Below, piece by piece: positions 1-6,286 of a stretch of 7,143 nt of DNA (positions are counted from its first letter, which is position 1; each line of letters opens with the position of its first letter). The stretch spans positions 3,931 through 11,073 of the forward strand of contig DIUJ01000010.1 in the NCBI GenBank assembly GCA_002422315.1. Direction: 5' to 3'. The notes under the pieces were generated by a model, which ran no database searches, was not told where the DNA came from, and saw only the letters and a program-made list of their open reading frames with translations. The position numbers were made by a program, and so were the translations under genes. This stretch comes from Bacteroidetes bacterium UBA6161. GTDB taxonomy: Bacteria > Bacteroidota > Bacteroidia > NS11-12g > UBA955.

Positions 1-233
1 TTATGTACTTTCTGTTCGTCAGTACAGACTTTTGCCGTTTGACTTCCTTCAGTGCATACCTCGCGGTAAACCACCTTGTCACGTACTAAACCTTCGAGAC
101 GTTACTCTCGCGGTTAAGGGACTCACACCCTCTGGAAAAATAACACCCCGGAAATTAGTTTTTGTAGTCAAAATTTGTATTTTTGAACTATTTGAAAAGC
201 TTTCGGGGTGTGTCCTGCGGATGCAGGGCACAC
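1..233 (-). mobile_element. Group II intron, 5' part (domain I), cut by the window edge
   Basis: Read on the minus strand, this stretch has the conserved landmarks of group II intron domain I in the right order: a start GTGTGCCC (consensus GUGYG), a GAGGGTGTGAGTCCCTT hairpin, GACAAGGTGG, CTGAAGGAAGTC, and GACGAACAGAAA close to the window edge. A stem between 143-150 and 204-211 (ACACCCCG with CGGGGTGT) fits a domain I subhelix. Such introns are self-splicing ribozyme retroelements, usually encoding a reverse transcriptase/maturase in domain IV. That gene and domains II-VI would lie to the left of the window, so subclass and activity cannot be judged. The 5' end at 233 is chosen because GTGTGCCC fits the consensus best; 235 is an alternative. 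The intron points away from the operon and stops four bases from the palindrome at 237. Motif recognition is from memory, without a covariance-model search. Confidence 0.8.
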
Positions 234-236
234 ACA

Positions 237-360
237 GCACCTACCCAAAAGGCGGGGTTTCGTGTTTCGCAGACAGTTTTGTGGTAGCCGAAAGTTCAGT
301 TCTCCGAATAAAGTTTAGTGGTAAAAATCCCGCCCTTCGGGTAGCTGCAAAACGTTATGC
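237..360. repeat. Imperfect palindrome, attC-like, ending in GTTATGC
   Basis: Arms 237-256 (GCACCTACCCAAAAGGCGGG) and 329-348 (CCCGCCCTTCGGGTAGCTGC) are complementary at 17 of 20 positions and enclose about 72 bases. The loop holds a near-exact direct repeat, AGTTTTGTGGTA (275-286) and AGTTTAGTGGTA (312-323). The right arm runs into AACGTTATGC, whose GTTATGC (354-360) differs by one base from the integron R' core GTTRRRY. The size and the imperfect palindrome around a GTT core resemble attC recombination sites. The left core, expected to be GCATAAC-like, would have been displaced by the adjacent intron. The inverted repeat is directly visible; the attC interpretation is inference. No protein-coding gene is supported here. 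Confidence 0.6.
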
Positions 361-546
361 CTCACTCTAAAAGACGACACGACCGACAAAAACGAACAAA
401 AAAATGAAAGACAAAATGCCAACGCTTCATCAAAATCAAAAGAGCTGCAACCCAACGCACAATCTGACACAGTTGCAGCACATTTGCTTTTGCTCGACCG
501 CACATCCAAAACATACCAAACCTTGACAGACAATAAATAAAATTGC
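361..546 (+). other. Upstream region of the operon, no clear promoter
   Basis: This is the intergenic stretch before the Hsp70-like gene. It is A-rich, contains the hairpin at 437-492, and has an in-frame stop (538-540) two codons before the operon's ATG. I find no TAnnTTTG element at a sensible distance from the start. TTTG occurs at 483-486 and 489-492, but the position where a -7 box would be expected reads TACCAAAC. A TTGACA at 523-528 has no room for a -10 box before the ATG. A TATTTTTG at 178-185 fits the -7 consensus but lies inside the intron, about 360 bases upstream. The transcription start is therefore unassigned. The words CGACAAAAAC (384-393) and GCCAACGCT (418-426) recur downstream of the operon. 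Confidence 0.5.
437..492. repeat. Hairpin element before the operon
   Basis: GCTGCAAC (444-451) pairs perfectly with GTTGCAGC (472-479) around a 20-base loop. Beyond a bulge, CAAAAG (437-442) pairs with CTTTTG (487-492). The loop contains CCAACGCACAA. The right side contains GCACATTTGC (478-487), which recurs exactly at 5802-5811 in the inverted repeat after the operon. It is too far from a gene end and lacks a U-run, so it does not look like an intrinsic terminator. It may belong to the same repeat family as 5796-5861 and mark the left edge of the mobile unit. Confidence 0.55.
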
Positions 547-2973
547 ATGGCAACAGATATTAACATAAAAAGCTTATTTCCAGCATTAAGAAATTCCCAA
601 GTTGCTCGACCTGCGACAGATATTTTTAATACTTCATTCATAGGGATTGACTTTGGGACTTCAACAACTGTTGTTTCAATTGCTACAATTGACAAAGAGA
701 CAAAAGAGATTACCACTAAACCGATTTGGCTAAATCAAAAATTGGATGATGGAGCAATAATGTCATCGGAAAAAATCCCAACAGTAATAGCTTGGTATAA
801 CAATCAGCTATTGGTTGGAAAAGGTGCAGCAGACTTAAAATATCAACTAAAGAAAGGAGTAAATGTTTGGTATTCCTTCAAAATGGAACTCGGAGAAGAC
901 TTAGGCTCCAAGTATTACAATAGCGAACTTGATAGAAATAGTAGCTCTCCCATTCTTAACCCAAAAGACGCAGCGAAAGTCTTCTTTCAATATCTCAAAG
1001 CACAAATAGACAGATATATCAGGACAAACAATTTGCCGACAAAAATGCAGTTTGCGGTAAGTATACCCGCTTCATTTGAAGCAAATCAACGGAAAGAACT
1101 AATCTTCGCCTTAGAACAAAATGGAATTTCCACCAACAAACAATCACTTATTGATGAGCCAAACGCAGCTTTTTTGAGCTATGTGCAAGTTTCATCAAGT
1201 GCAAATTATCCTTTGACTTTACCAGAAGGAGAAAATCCCAAGGTTTTAGTATTTGATTTTGGTGCAGGAACTTGTGATGTATCCATTCTTGAACTAGGCA
1301 AAGACTTAAATGGCATCTATTCAAAAAATCTTTCCATTTCAAAATTTGAAAAACTTGGTGGAGATGACATTGACCGACTTATAGCTATTGATTTTCTTTT
1401 TCCGCAATTGCTCAAGGAAAGCGGAAAAACTCATGAAGACTTTAGAACTCCCGAAAAAAATCGAATAATAACTCAACTGCTCAAACTAGCTGAGCAACTG
1501 AAAATCATGATTTGTGAGAACATTTCATTAAAAATGAGTAACCGTATTCTGCCCAGCGAATCCATAAGCAAAGATTATGTTTCGGTTGGCAACAAAGTAG
1601 AAATTGATACTAGGAAAGGATTATTAAATCTTTCAGAGCCTAAGCTGTCATACGCTGAATTTAACGAAGCTATGAAGGCATTCTTAAAATCAACTTCCCT
1701 AGTTCCATATCGAACAAAGAATGTTACAGATGAATTTGCAACAATTTTCGGTCCCATTCAAACAGCGTTAAAGAAATCATCTTTGTCAAAAGACGAAATC
1801 GATTATGTTCTTTTCATTGGTGGAAGTTCAAAAAACCCATACGTGCAAGCAGCATTAAAGGAGCATTTCAAAGGTTCAGAACTTTTGATACCGAGAGATT
1901 TGCAAACACATGTTTCTGCGGGAGCTTCAATTCATTCTTTAATTTACAATGGTTTCAATAAAAATATTATACAGCCAATTACCAGTGAGCCATTCCTTGT
2001 AATCACCAAAGACGAGACACCAAAAGTAATTCTCAAGGCAGGTACGCACATCCCTTGTGACCTTATTATAATTGATGACTTAGTTACTAGTCAGGATGGC
2101 CAACAAGCTATTGAACTTCCAATATGCCTTGGCAATGTTAACAAGCTACTTTACAATATTAAAATAGTTAGTAGCAGTTCAAGTGGATTCAAACGAAATA
2201 CACCAGTAAAACTTGAATTGGAAATTACTACAGACAAGTTGCTACTTGCCAGGGCTACTTCTGTTGGGCAATCTGTTATGGTGGAGCCGATAAATCCATT
2301 TGCAAACAAAGAACTGACGACCGAACAAAGAATAGTTCTCAAAGCAGAGAGGCAAGCAAATATTGAAGCTGAACAAAATGGCGGAAAACCCACAAAAGCA
2401 GGACTTGAAGCACTTTATAAAGCATACGAAAAGGTTGGCAATGATTTAAGAGCAGCTGAAACTCTAGAGCTTTTAAATGAAATATACCCTAGCATTCGCA
2501 ACTATAATCAAATAGGAGTCCTATTTTCTAGTGCAGGTTATGACGAAAAAGCTCTTGAATACTACGAATTAGCGTATAAAAAGGATAAGGATGCTACAAC
2601 AGCATTCAATTACGCATACAAACTAAAAAGCAAGGATAAAGCGAAATTCAAAGAAATATTAGAAGAGTCTCTAAGATTAGAACCTGATAAACCTCACAGT
2701 CTATATGAACTCGGGAAACTTCTTAAAAATGAGCAAGACCCAAAAGGAAAAATAATGATTCAAAAAGCTTTTGAAAGTTGGAAAAGAAAATTTGAATCCA
2801 ACCGAATGAGTGAAAGCGATTACAGTTGGCTTTCATCAGCCGCAGATGAATTGGGAATGAGAGATTTTGCTCAACAAGTAAGAGATTCGAAACCAAAATT
2901 CAACGGAGAGAAATTATATAATTCAGAAAACCTAACAATAACTTCAAGAGAAGAAGGAATAATCAAAAAATAA
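547..2973 (+). CDS. Hsp70-family ATPase with C-terminal TPR region
   Basis: The 808-residue protein carries a complete Hsp70/actin-fold nucleotide-binding domain at about residues 30-470. Phosphate-1 loop is IDFGTSTT (34-41), a SIPASFEANQR segment lies at 172-182, IDEPNAA at 202-208, phosphate-2 loop FDFGAGTCDV (236-245), adenosine motif LFIGGSSKNP (422-431) and HVSAGAS (455-461). Equivalents of the Hsc70 catalytic residues appear kept: D35, K112, E204, D237, T242 and D244, so ATP hydrolysis is likely. A beta-rich, substrate-domain-like region follows (about 470-585). Instead of a DnaK helical lid and acidic tail, the C-terminus is helical with TPR-like repeats, clearest at 652-685 and about 716-745. 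It is probably a cytoplasmic, specialised Hsp70 that uses TPRs to bind a partner; no DnaJ or GrpE gene is nearby. The ATG is the first after an in-frame stop at 538-540. It heads a three-gene operon. The family call is firm; the substrate is unknown. Confidence 0.93.
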   Translation: MATDINIKSLFPALRNSQVARPATDIFNTSFIGIDFGTSTTVVSIATIDKETKEITTKPIWLNQKLDDGAIMSSEKIPTVIAWYNNQLLVGKGAADLKYQLKKGVNVWYSFKMELGEDLGSKYYNSELDRNSSSPILNPKDAAKVFFQYLKAQIDRYIRTNNLPTKMQFAVSIPASFEANQRKELIFALEQNGISTNKQSLIDEPNAAFLSYVQVSSSANYPLTLPEGENPKVLVFDFGAGTCDVSILELGKDLNGIYSKNLSISKFEKLGGDDIDRLIAIDFLFPQLLKESGKTHEDFRTPEKNRIITQLLKLAEQLKIMICENISLKMSNRILPSESISKDYVSVGNKVEIDTRKGLLNLSEPKLSYAEFNEAMKAFLKSTSLVPYRTKNVTDEFATIFGPIQTALKKSSLSKDEIDYVLFIGGSSKNPYVQAALKEHFKGSELLIPRDLQTHVSAGASIHSLIYNGFNKNIIQPITSEPFLVITKDETPKVILKAGTHIPCDLIIIDDLVTSQDGQQAIELPICLGNVNKLLYNIKIVSSSSSGFKRNTPVKLELEITTDKLLLARATSVGQSVMVEPINPFANKELTTEQRIVLKAERQANIEAEQNGGKPTKAGLEALYKAYEKVGNDLRAAETLELLNEIYPSIRNYNQIGVLFSSAGYDEKALEYYELAYKKDKDATTAFNYAYKLKSKDKAKFKEILEESLRLEPDKPHSLYELGKLLKNEQDPKGKIMIQKAFESWKRKFESNRMSESDYSWLSSAADELGMRDFAQQVRDSKPKFNGEKLYNSENLTITSREEGIIKK

Positions 2974-2985
2974 AATCAGAAAACT

Positions 2986-4158
2986 ATGGCATGGATGATA
3001 AGAGAAGACCAACTAGACCCTGACCAAAGGGAGTTTATAAATGTCGAGTCTAAGAAGTCGGGTAATATTTGGGTTAAAGGATTTGCAGGTAGTGGTAAAT
3101 CCGTTCTCTTAATCCATTCCCTAAAGAATGTTTTACAAAAAGAGCCAAATGCAAAAATTGCAGTGGTAGTCTACACACATTCTTTAAAAGATATGTTTGA
3201 GACAGGAATGAAAGAGCTTAACATCCCTAGTTCAATTCCAGTAATGACTTATATAGAGTTCTGCGATAAAAACTCACAAAACTTTGATTACATATTTTGT
3301 GATGAAGTTCAAGACTTACCAAGTCGTGTTCTATACGCAATGAACAATAGGTCAAGAAAAGTTATTGTTGCAGGCGACTCCAATCAATCAATTTACGATA
3401 CCGACCCAAGATGGAATGAACCAGTAGTTAATCCCAGTCAGGTTGGTGACATTATAAATGCAAGGGCATTTTCGTTGAACATGATACATCGCTTGACGAG
3501 AAGTATAATAGCAGCAGTTCAAAAATTGCTTCCTTCAATGAATATTTGGGGAGCAAAGCGTGACCTTACTAAACAGGATGTGAATATCCGATTATGTGAA
3601 GCATCAAACGAAACAGAAGAGGTAAAATACATCTACCAAGAAGCCCAAAAAGGTGCAAATGTTGGTGATACTTCCGTTATATTACTTCCAACGCTAAACA
3701 TGATTTCAAAATTTGCAAACCAAGTATTATCCGCAAATAGTAAACCTCAATGGAACGAAAAGAAAAACAACTATGGAAGACCTGACTTTGGTGATTTAAA
3801 TAGGCATTTCAAAAACAATGGGATAAAAATTCAATTTATTGGGAGCGGCTATGGTTCATTAAGTGATGCTGAAAGGAATAAAGAAGCAATTCTGATGAGT
3901 TACCATAGTTCAAAAGGATTAGATTTTGACAATGTATTCTTGCCATATCTAAATAACAGTTTCTATTTATATCCCAGCAATGCTAACACCCTTTTCATGG
4001 TGGCCATGACAAGAAGTCGGAAAAACCTTTACTTAACATATTTCGGCTATACTCATGATTTGGTTGATAAGTTTAAAGGGGAATGTACAGAGATTTCCAT
4101 TTCAGATATTTTGAATCAGAGAACATCAACACGTTCCAATAACAACTTTGACTTTTAA
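2986..4158 (+). CDS. Compact superfamily 1 (UvrD/Rep-like) helicase or ATPase
   Basis: The 390-residue protein shows the SF1 motifs in order: Q-motif-like LDPDQREFI (10-18), Walker A GFAGSGKS (32-39), motif Ia VVVYTHSLK (60-68), Walker B/motif II CDEVQD (105-110), motif III AGDSNQSIYD (129-138), a motif IV-like IHRLTRSI (167-174), motif V YHSSKGLDF (306-314) and motif VI VAMTRSRKNL (339-348). The catalytic residues K38, D106, E107, Q134, R169 and R343 are present, so it should bind and hydrolyse ATP and probably translocate on DNA or RNA. It is about half the length of UvrD or Rep (roughly 670-720 residues), so large 1B/2B insertions are absent, and there is no nuclease motif I can see. It starts 12 bases after the Hsp70-like gene and ends 2 bases before the next gene, which indicates coordinated expression. 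Polarity and substrate cannot be read from sequence. Confidence 0.92.
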   Translation: MAWMIREDQLDPDQREFINVESKKSGNIWVKGFAGSGKSVLLIHSLKNVLQKEPNAKIAVVVYTHSLKDMFETGMKELNIPSSIPVMTYIEFCDKNSQNFDYIFCDEVQDLPSRVLYAMNNRSRKVIVAGDSNQSIYDTDPRWNEPVVNPSQVGDIINARAFSLNMIHRLTRSIIAAVQKLLPSMNIWGAKRDLTKQDVNIRLCEASNETEEVKYIYQEAQKGANVGDTSVILLPTLNMISKFANQVLSANSKPQWNEKKNNYGRPDFGDLNRHFKNNGIKIQFIGSGYGSLSDAERNKEAILMSYHSSKGLDFDNVFLPYLNNSFYLYPSNANTLFMVAMTRSRKNLYLTYFGYTHDLVDKFKGECTEISISDILNQRTSTRSNNNFDF

Positions 4159-4160
4159 AA

Positions 4161-5786
4161 ATGAAGCATTTCTTATCAATACTCTTAAGGAATCAATTTA
4201 ATCTGTTCTACAGATTTGGATATACATATATTCCAAAATGCCAGCTATTAGAATTTGACGGAGTACCTAACGAATTAATAAAGGAAGACTTAGTAAGAAT
4301 GTTTTCAGAAACAACACCATTCGAGTGGGAAGAAGAATATTTGATAATTGAATTCGATAAAAATGAATTAGTTGAAGGTGAAGTATTCCATTTCCAAATT
4401 CAAGATGTCGTTAAGGTATATCCTCTTTCAGCTCAAGCAAAATCCTCCATAGAAACTAAAATTGACCCAAGAATAAAATTAGAAAGGCCTGTTTTCGAAA
4501 ACATCCTTCCTGAAGTTGAACAAACAATAGAAAATCAAGAACTTGAAAAAGCAATTCAAGCTCTTTGGAATGTTTGTGAAATTGAAGATGATTTAAATAA
4601 ATATCTCTCGAATATTGGTTTAAACAATATTTTAAACGGTCTTGAAAGAAGAAAAAAGGGAACTAAACCTAATCAAATAAAGGACGGAAATTATTGGGAG
4701 TATGTTCTTGCATACGACAGATTCGACTACTTTCCTAATTCGACTTTGGGCTATTTTTTTGATGCAGGTCAGATATTTGCCAATACTAAAGGATTACCAT
4801 CGTTTGAAGGAAGTGTATTACATAAGTTCCTGCAAGGCATCAATAGCTCAAAACCTGAAATAAAAATTAAAGAAATTGTCAAGTTACTTGAGACAGAAGA
4901 GCAAGGGGAGAAATATGTTTCGCAAACAACAGTAAACGAACAGCTAAAGTATCTTATAACCCCACTTTATTTGATGTTAAAGGACGAAATCAGAAAAGCA
5001 GAAGACATCAAATCCACTAATCTCTTTAAACACCTTAAAACATTAAAGGAGTTTGGGGCTAGTTTTAATTATGCAATTATTTTGTTGGGTGCATTTTTCG
5101 GATTTAAGAAATTTTATGATGCTTACTATGACAATCTTAACTTACGTTTTTATAAATCATACCAACCTGTTAAGGATAAAAAAGAAGAAGTTGATAAAAT
5201 TTCTTCTGACAATCAACCTGAATTAGACAAATCAAATTCATCCAAAGAAGATGCTTCTTCTGACGATAACAAAGTGCCTGAAGATAGGTCAAAAATTGAT
5301 GAGCAACCGTTAGAAACAGAGCAGACATCATCCCAAGAAATATCTGATTCGACAGAAACCATTTCAATAAAAGATAAGACAAAATCAAAAGATCAAGAAA
5401 TTGCATCGAACGACAATCAAGAAATAAGTGATGGATTGGATCGGAAAGACAATATCGAATCAAAAATAAAAGATGAGATTTTGCCAACAGATAATATAGA
5501 AAGTGAAGTATCTGAAAATCCGATTGACCATCTAAAAAAATCAAATTCAGATACCGAAACAGTCATTAAACTCAAAAATATTATCAACGAGCTACTGATG
5601 GACAAAGCTGAAATGAAACTTACGGATATGGGATATAAGATAAAAGAAATTACAGGTCAAAAGGTAACAAATACAATTATAAAAAATGTAATCAAATCAA
5701 TGGACAATCTGGAGATTGTGCCAAAGAAGAAACCAGAAACAGCTAGAAAAACAATCATACAAGACCTTTTTAATAAACAGATTTAA
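4161..5786 (+). CDS. Unknown protein with acidic linker and small C-terminal domain
   Basis: I do not recognise this 541-residue family. The first 335 residues look folded and mostly helical, with aromatic-rich stretches such as YWEYVLAYDRFDYFP and LGYFFDAGQIFAN. A hydrophobic run at 302-315 (FNYAIILLGAFFGF) is short for a membrane helix and followed by aromatic and basic residues; it could be a buried helix or a membrane-associating segment. Residues 338-466 are a low-complexity linker rich in D, E, S, K, N and Q, surely disordered. Residues 468-541 form a compact, lysine-rich helical domain whose helix, turn, helix and short strand pattern (KLTDMGYKIKEITG to LEIVPKKK) resembles a winged helix. 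The ATG lies 2 bases after the helicase stop, so translation is probably coupled. In context it may be the adaptor, sensor or effector of the Hsp70-helicase module. That role is inferred from position only. Confidence 0.88.
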   Translation: MKHFLSILLRNQFNLFYRFGYTYIPKCQLLEFDGVPNELIKEDLVRMFSETTPFEWEEEYLIIEFDKNELVEGEVFHFQIQDVVKVYPLSAQAKSSIETKIDPRIKLERPVFENILPEVEQTIENQELEKAIQALWNVCEIEDDLNKYLSNIGLNNILNGLERRKKGTKPNQIKDGNYWEYVLAYDRFDYFPNSTLGYFFDAGQIFANTKGLPSFEGSVLHKFLQGINSSKPEIKIKEIVKLLETEEQGEKYVSQTTVNEQLKYLITPLYLMLKDEIRKAEDIKSTNLFKHLKTLKEFGASFNYAIILLGAFFGFKKFYDAYYDNLNLRFYKSYQPVKDKKEEVDKISSDNQPELDKSNSSKEDASSDDNKVPEDRSKIDEQPLETEQTSSQEISDSTETISIKDKTKSKDQEIASNDNQEISDGLDRKDNIESKIKDEILPTDNIESEVSENPIDHLKKSNSDTETVIKLKNIINELLMDKAEMKLTDMGYKIKEITGQKVTNTIIKNVIKSMDNLEIVPKKKPETARKTIIQDLFNKQI

Positions 5787-5795
5787 CCACTGCAT

Positions 5796-5861
5796 TTGGT
5801 GGCACATTTGCAATTTCGCACAAGCCAACGCTGTTTCCCAAAATTGCAAATGAGCCACCAA
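5796..5861. repeat. Near-perfect 21-bp inverted repeat after the operon
   Basis: The arms 5796-5816 and 5841-5861 match at 20 of 21 positions (core GCACATTTGCAATTT against AAATTGCAAATGAGC) around a 24-base loop holding CGCACAAGCCAACGC. It begins nine bases after the stop of the third operon gene. It could stabilise the 3' end of the mRNA or slow transcription, but no U-run follows, so it is not a standard intrinsic terminator. GCACATTTGC (5802-5811) and GCCAACGCT (5824-5832) both recur exactly in the region just before the operon, which suggests a repeat family bracketing the unit. Confidence 0.75.
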
Positions 5862-5933
5862 GCCAATACACGACAAAAACAGACACTAAATGATTGACAA
5901 ACAGACGATAAAAAAAAGGGCAGCACAAAATAA

Positions 5934-6052
5934 GCGGCATAAAACATTGGGGTTTAAATGGTTATTCGTGCATTCTGCCCCGCATCAAGTTCGGTGTAAC
6001 TCGACAGGAAAGTAGCCCGCAATCCCCAACGATTTCATACCGCCGACCGTTG
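5934..6052. repeat. Long imperfect palindrome, attC-like, running into GTTGGGT
   Basis: GCGGCATAAAACATTGGGG (5934-5952) pairs with CCCCAACGATTTCATACCGC (6024-6043) with one single-base gap and four mismatches, enclosing about 71 bases of GC-richer DNA that includes GTTCGGTGTAACTCGAC. Shortly after the right arm comes CCGTTGGGTGC, in which GTTGGGT (about 6049-6055) matches the integron R' core GTTRRRY exactly. Size and plan resemble the palindrome at 237-348 on the other side of the operon. The inverted repeat is visible in the sequence. Whether it is a recombination site, an RNA structure or a miniature element is not decided by the sequence. No gene is supported between 5787 and 6088. Confidence 0.65.
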
Positions 6053-6088
6053 GGTGCAATTAAAATGACGAAATAATTGAAATAAAAT

Positions 6089-6202
6089 ATGAAAGTATCT
6101 CAAGAACCAGTCAAAATAGCAGACATCTTAAAGGACAAGACATTTAATGTGCCTCTTTATCAATGGGTGGTCGTAAACTCCCCCAAAATCAACACGGTCT
6201 AA
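6089..6202 (+). pseudogene. Truncated N-terminus resembling a DUF262 (GmrSD-type) protein
   Basis: A 37-codon frame reads MKVSQEPVKIADILK, then DKTFNVPLYQ, and then diverges and stops at 6200-6202. The pattern (an I-A-D-I-L segment, then F-x-V-P-L-Y-Q) is how DUF262/ParB-like domains begin, as in GmrS-type type IV restriction proteins, where an arginine, aromatic and tryptophan (YQRxYxW) normally follow. Here the match ends at the Q. The following sequence, TGGTCGTAAACTCCCCC, is GC-rich and reads like the terminal repeat of an insertion sequence, so the gene was probably cut off by an insertion or deletion. I found no continuation of the domain in any frame before 6287. It is too short to be functional as such. 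The resemblance is from memory and the match covers only about 25 residues. Confidence 0.5.
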
Positions 6203-6286
6203 AATAAGAAAAGTAAGGAATTCATCATTATCCTAAGCAGTTGGCCGTCAGCCATGAACAATCGTTGCTAAAACAATATAGAATAC
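6203..6286. other. Short AT-rich gap before the membrane-protein gene
   Basis: There is no open frame of note. It contains AGTTGGCCGTCAGCC (about 6239-6253), a GTTGGCC that is one base from the GTTRRRY core found after the palindrome at 5934-6043. No -7 consensus is apparent upstream of the ATG at 6287. Confidence 0.35.

Noticed and set aside
205..233. Strong hairpin (CCTGC/GCAGG inside GTGTGT/ACACAC) as an intrinsic terminator
   Set aside because: No T-run follows on either strand, and it is better explained as the first helix of the group II intron.
32..370. 112-codon open frame on the plus strand
   Set aside because: It runs through the group II intron domain I and the left palindrome, both structured non-coding sequence, and the protein shows no recognisable pattern.
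437..492. Riboswitch or leader attenuator before the operon
   Set aside because: The hairpin shares words with the repeat after the operon, has no terminator-like U-run and matches no riboswitch core I know.
523..528. TTGACA as a sigma-70 -35 box for the operon
   Set aside because: There is no -10 box at 16-18 bases before the start codon, and this phylum uses a different promoter consensus.
315..716. 133-codon open frame on the minus strand
   Set aside because: It overlaps the start of the Hsp70-like gene, including its phosphate-1 loop region, and is a chance frame in the opposite strand.
5170..5605. Two overlapping minus-strand frames of 124 and 62 codons
   Set aside because: They are the antisense of the low-complexity acidic linker; repetitive D/E/S codons leave the other strand open by chance.
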